Below are positions 7,274 to 7,285 of a DNA stretch of 7,285 bases, piece by piece. The DNA comes from Rhodoferax sp. (lineage in GTDB: Bacteria; Pseudomonadota; Gammaproteobacteria; Burkholderiales; Burkholderiaceae_C). Where the stretch lies: contig JAQTSL010000050.1 of NCBI GenBank assembly GCA_028711355.1, positions 8,148 to 15,432 on the forward strand, written 5' to 3'. How positions within the stretch are numbered: the stretch's first letter is position 1; each line of letters opens with the position of its first letter. The notes beneath the pieces are model-generated. The model was not told where the DNA came from. It did not search any database and was given only the letters and a program-made list of their open reading frames with translations. Position numbers and translations under genes: made by a program.

Positions 7274-7285
7274 ATTAGTTACTTC

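Overview
The window looks like ordinary chromosome from a betaproteobacterium, most likely order Burkholderiales and plausibly family Comamonadaceae. This placement is inferred from protein style, the moderately high G+C, and the order nuoN followed by a Nudix ADP-ribose pyrophosphatase. No database search was possible, so genus is not claimed.

Layout, left to right. (1) Bases 1-1136, + strand: the 3' three-quarters of nuoN, the last gene of the respiratory complex I operon; its N-terminal part lies upstream of the window. (2) Bases 1159-1755, + strand, 22 bases after nuoN: a complete Nudix hydrolase of the ADP-ribose pyrophosphatase type with a perfect Nudix box, probably co-transcribed with nuo. 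(3) Bases 1756-1975: a 220-base intergenic stretch. It holds two identical 32-base copies of a palindromic repeat at a 43-base period, then a weak promoter candidate and a clear ribosome binding site. (4) Bases 1976-6733, + strand: one very large gene (1585 codons) for the NAD-specific glutamate dehydrogenase of the 180-kDa class. It has N-terminal ACT-like regulatory modules, a central catalytic core and a C-terminal helical domain, and appears intact. (5) Bases 6764-7273, - strand, convergent with the dehydrogenase: a 169-residue uncharacterised protein with an N-terminal coiled coil, whose start lies 12 bases from the window edge.

The three recognised genes all touch NAD metabolism. Complex I oxidises NADH, the Nudix enzyme probably removes ADP-ribose released when NAD is broken down, and the dehydrogenase makes NADH while deaminating glutamate to 2-oxoglutarate. 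They need not be co-regulated: the repeat region and a fresh ribosome binding site suggest that the dehydrogenase is a separate transcription unit.

I found no tRNA, rRNA, CRISPR array, insertion sequence or prophage gene, and no convincing new biological system. The items most worth a second look are the tandem palindromic repeat and the coiled-coil protein of unknown function.
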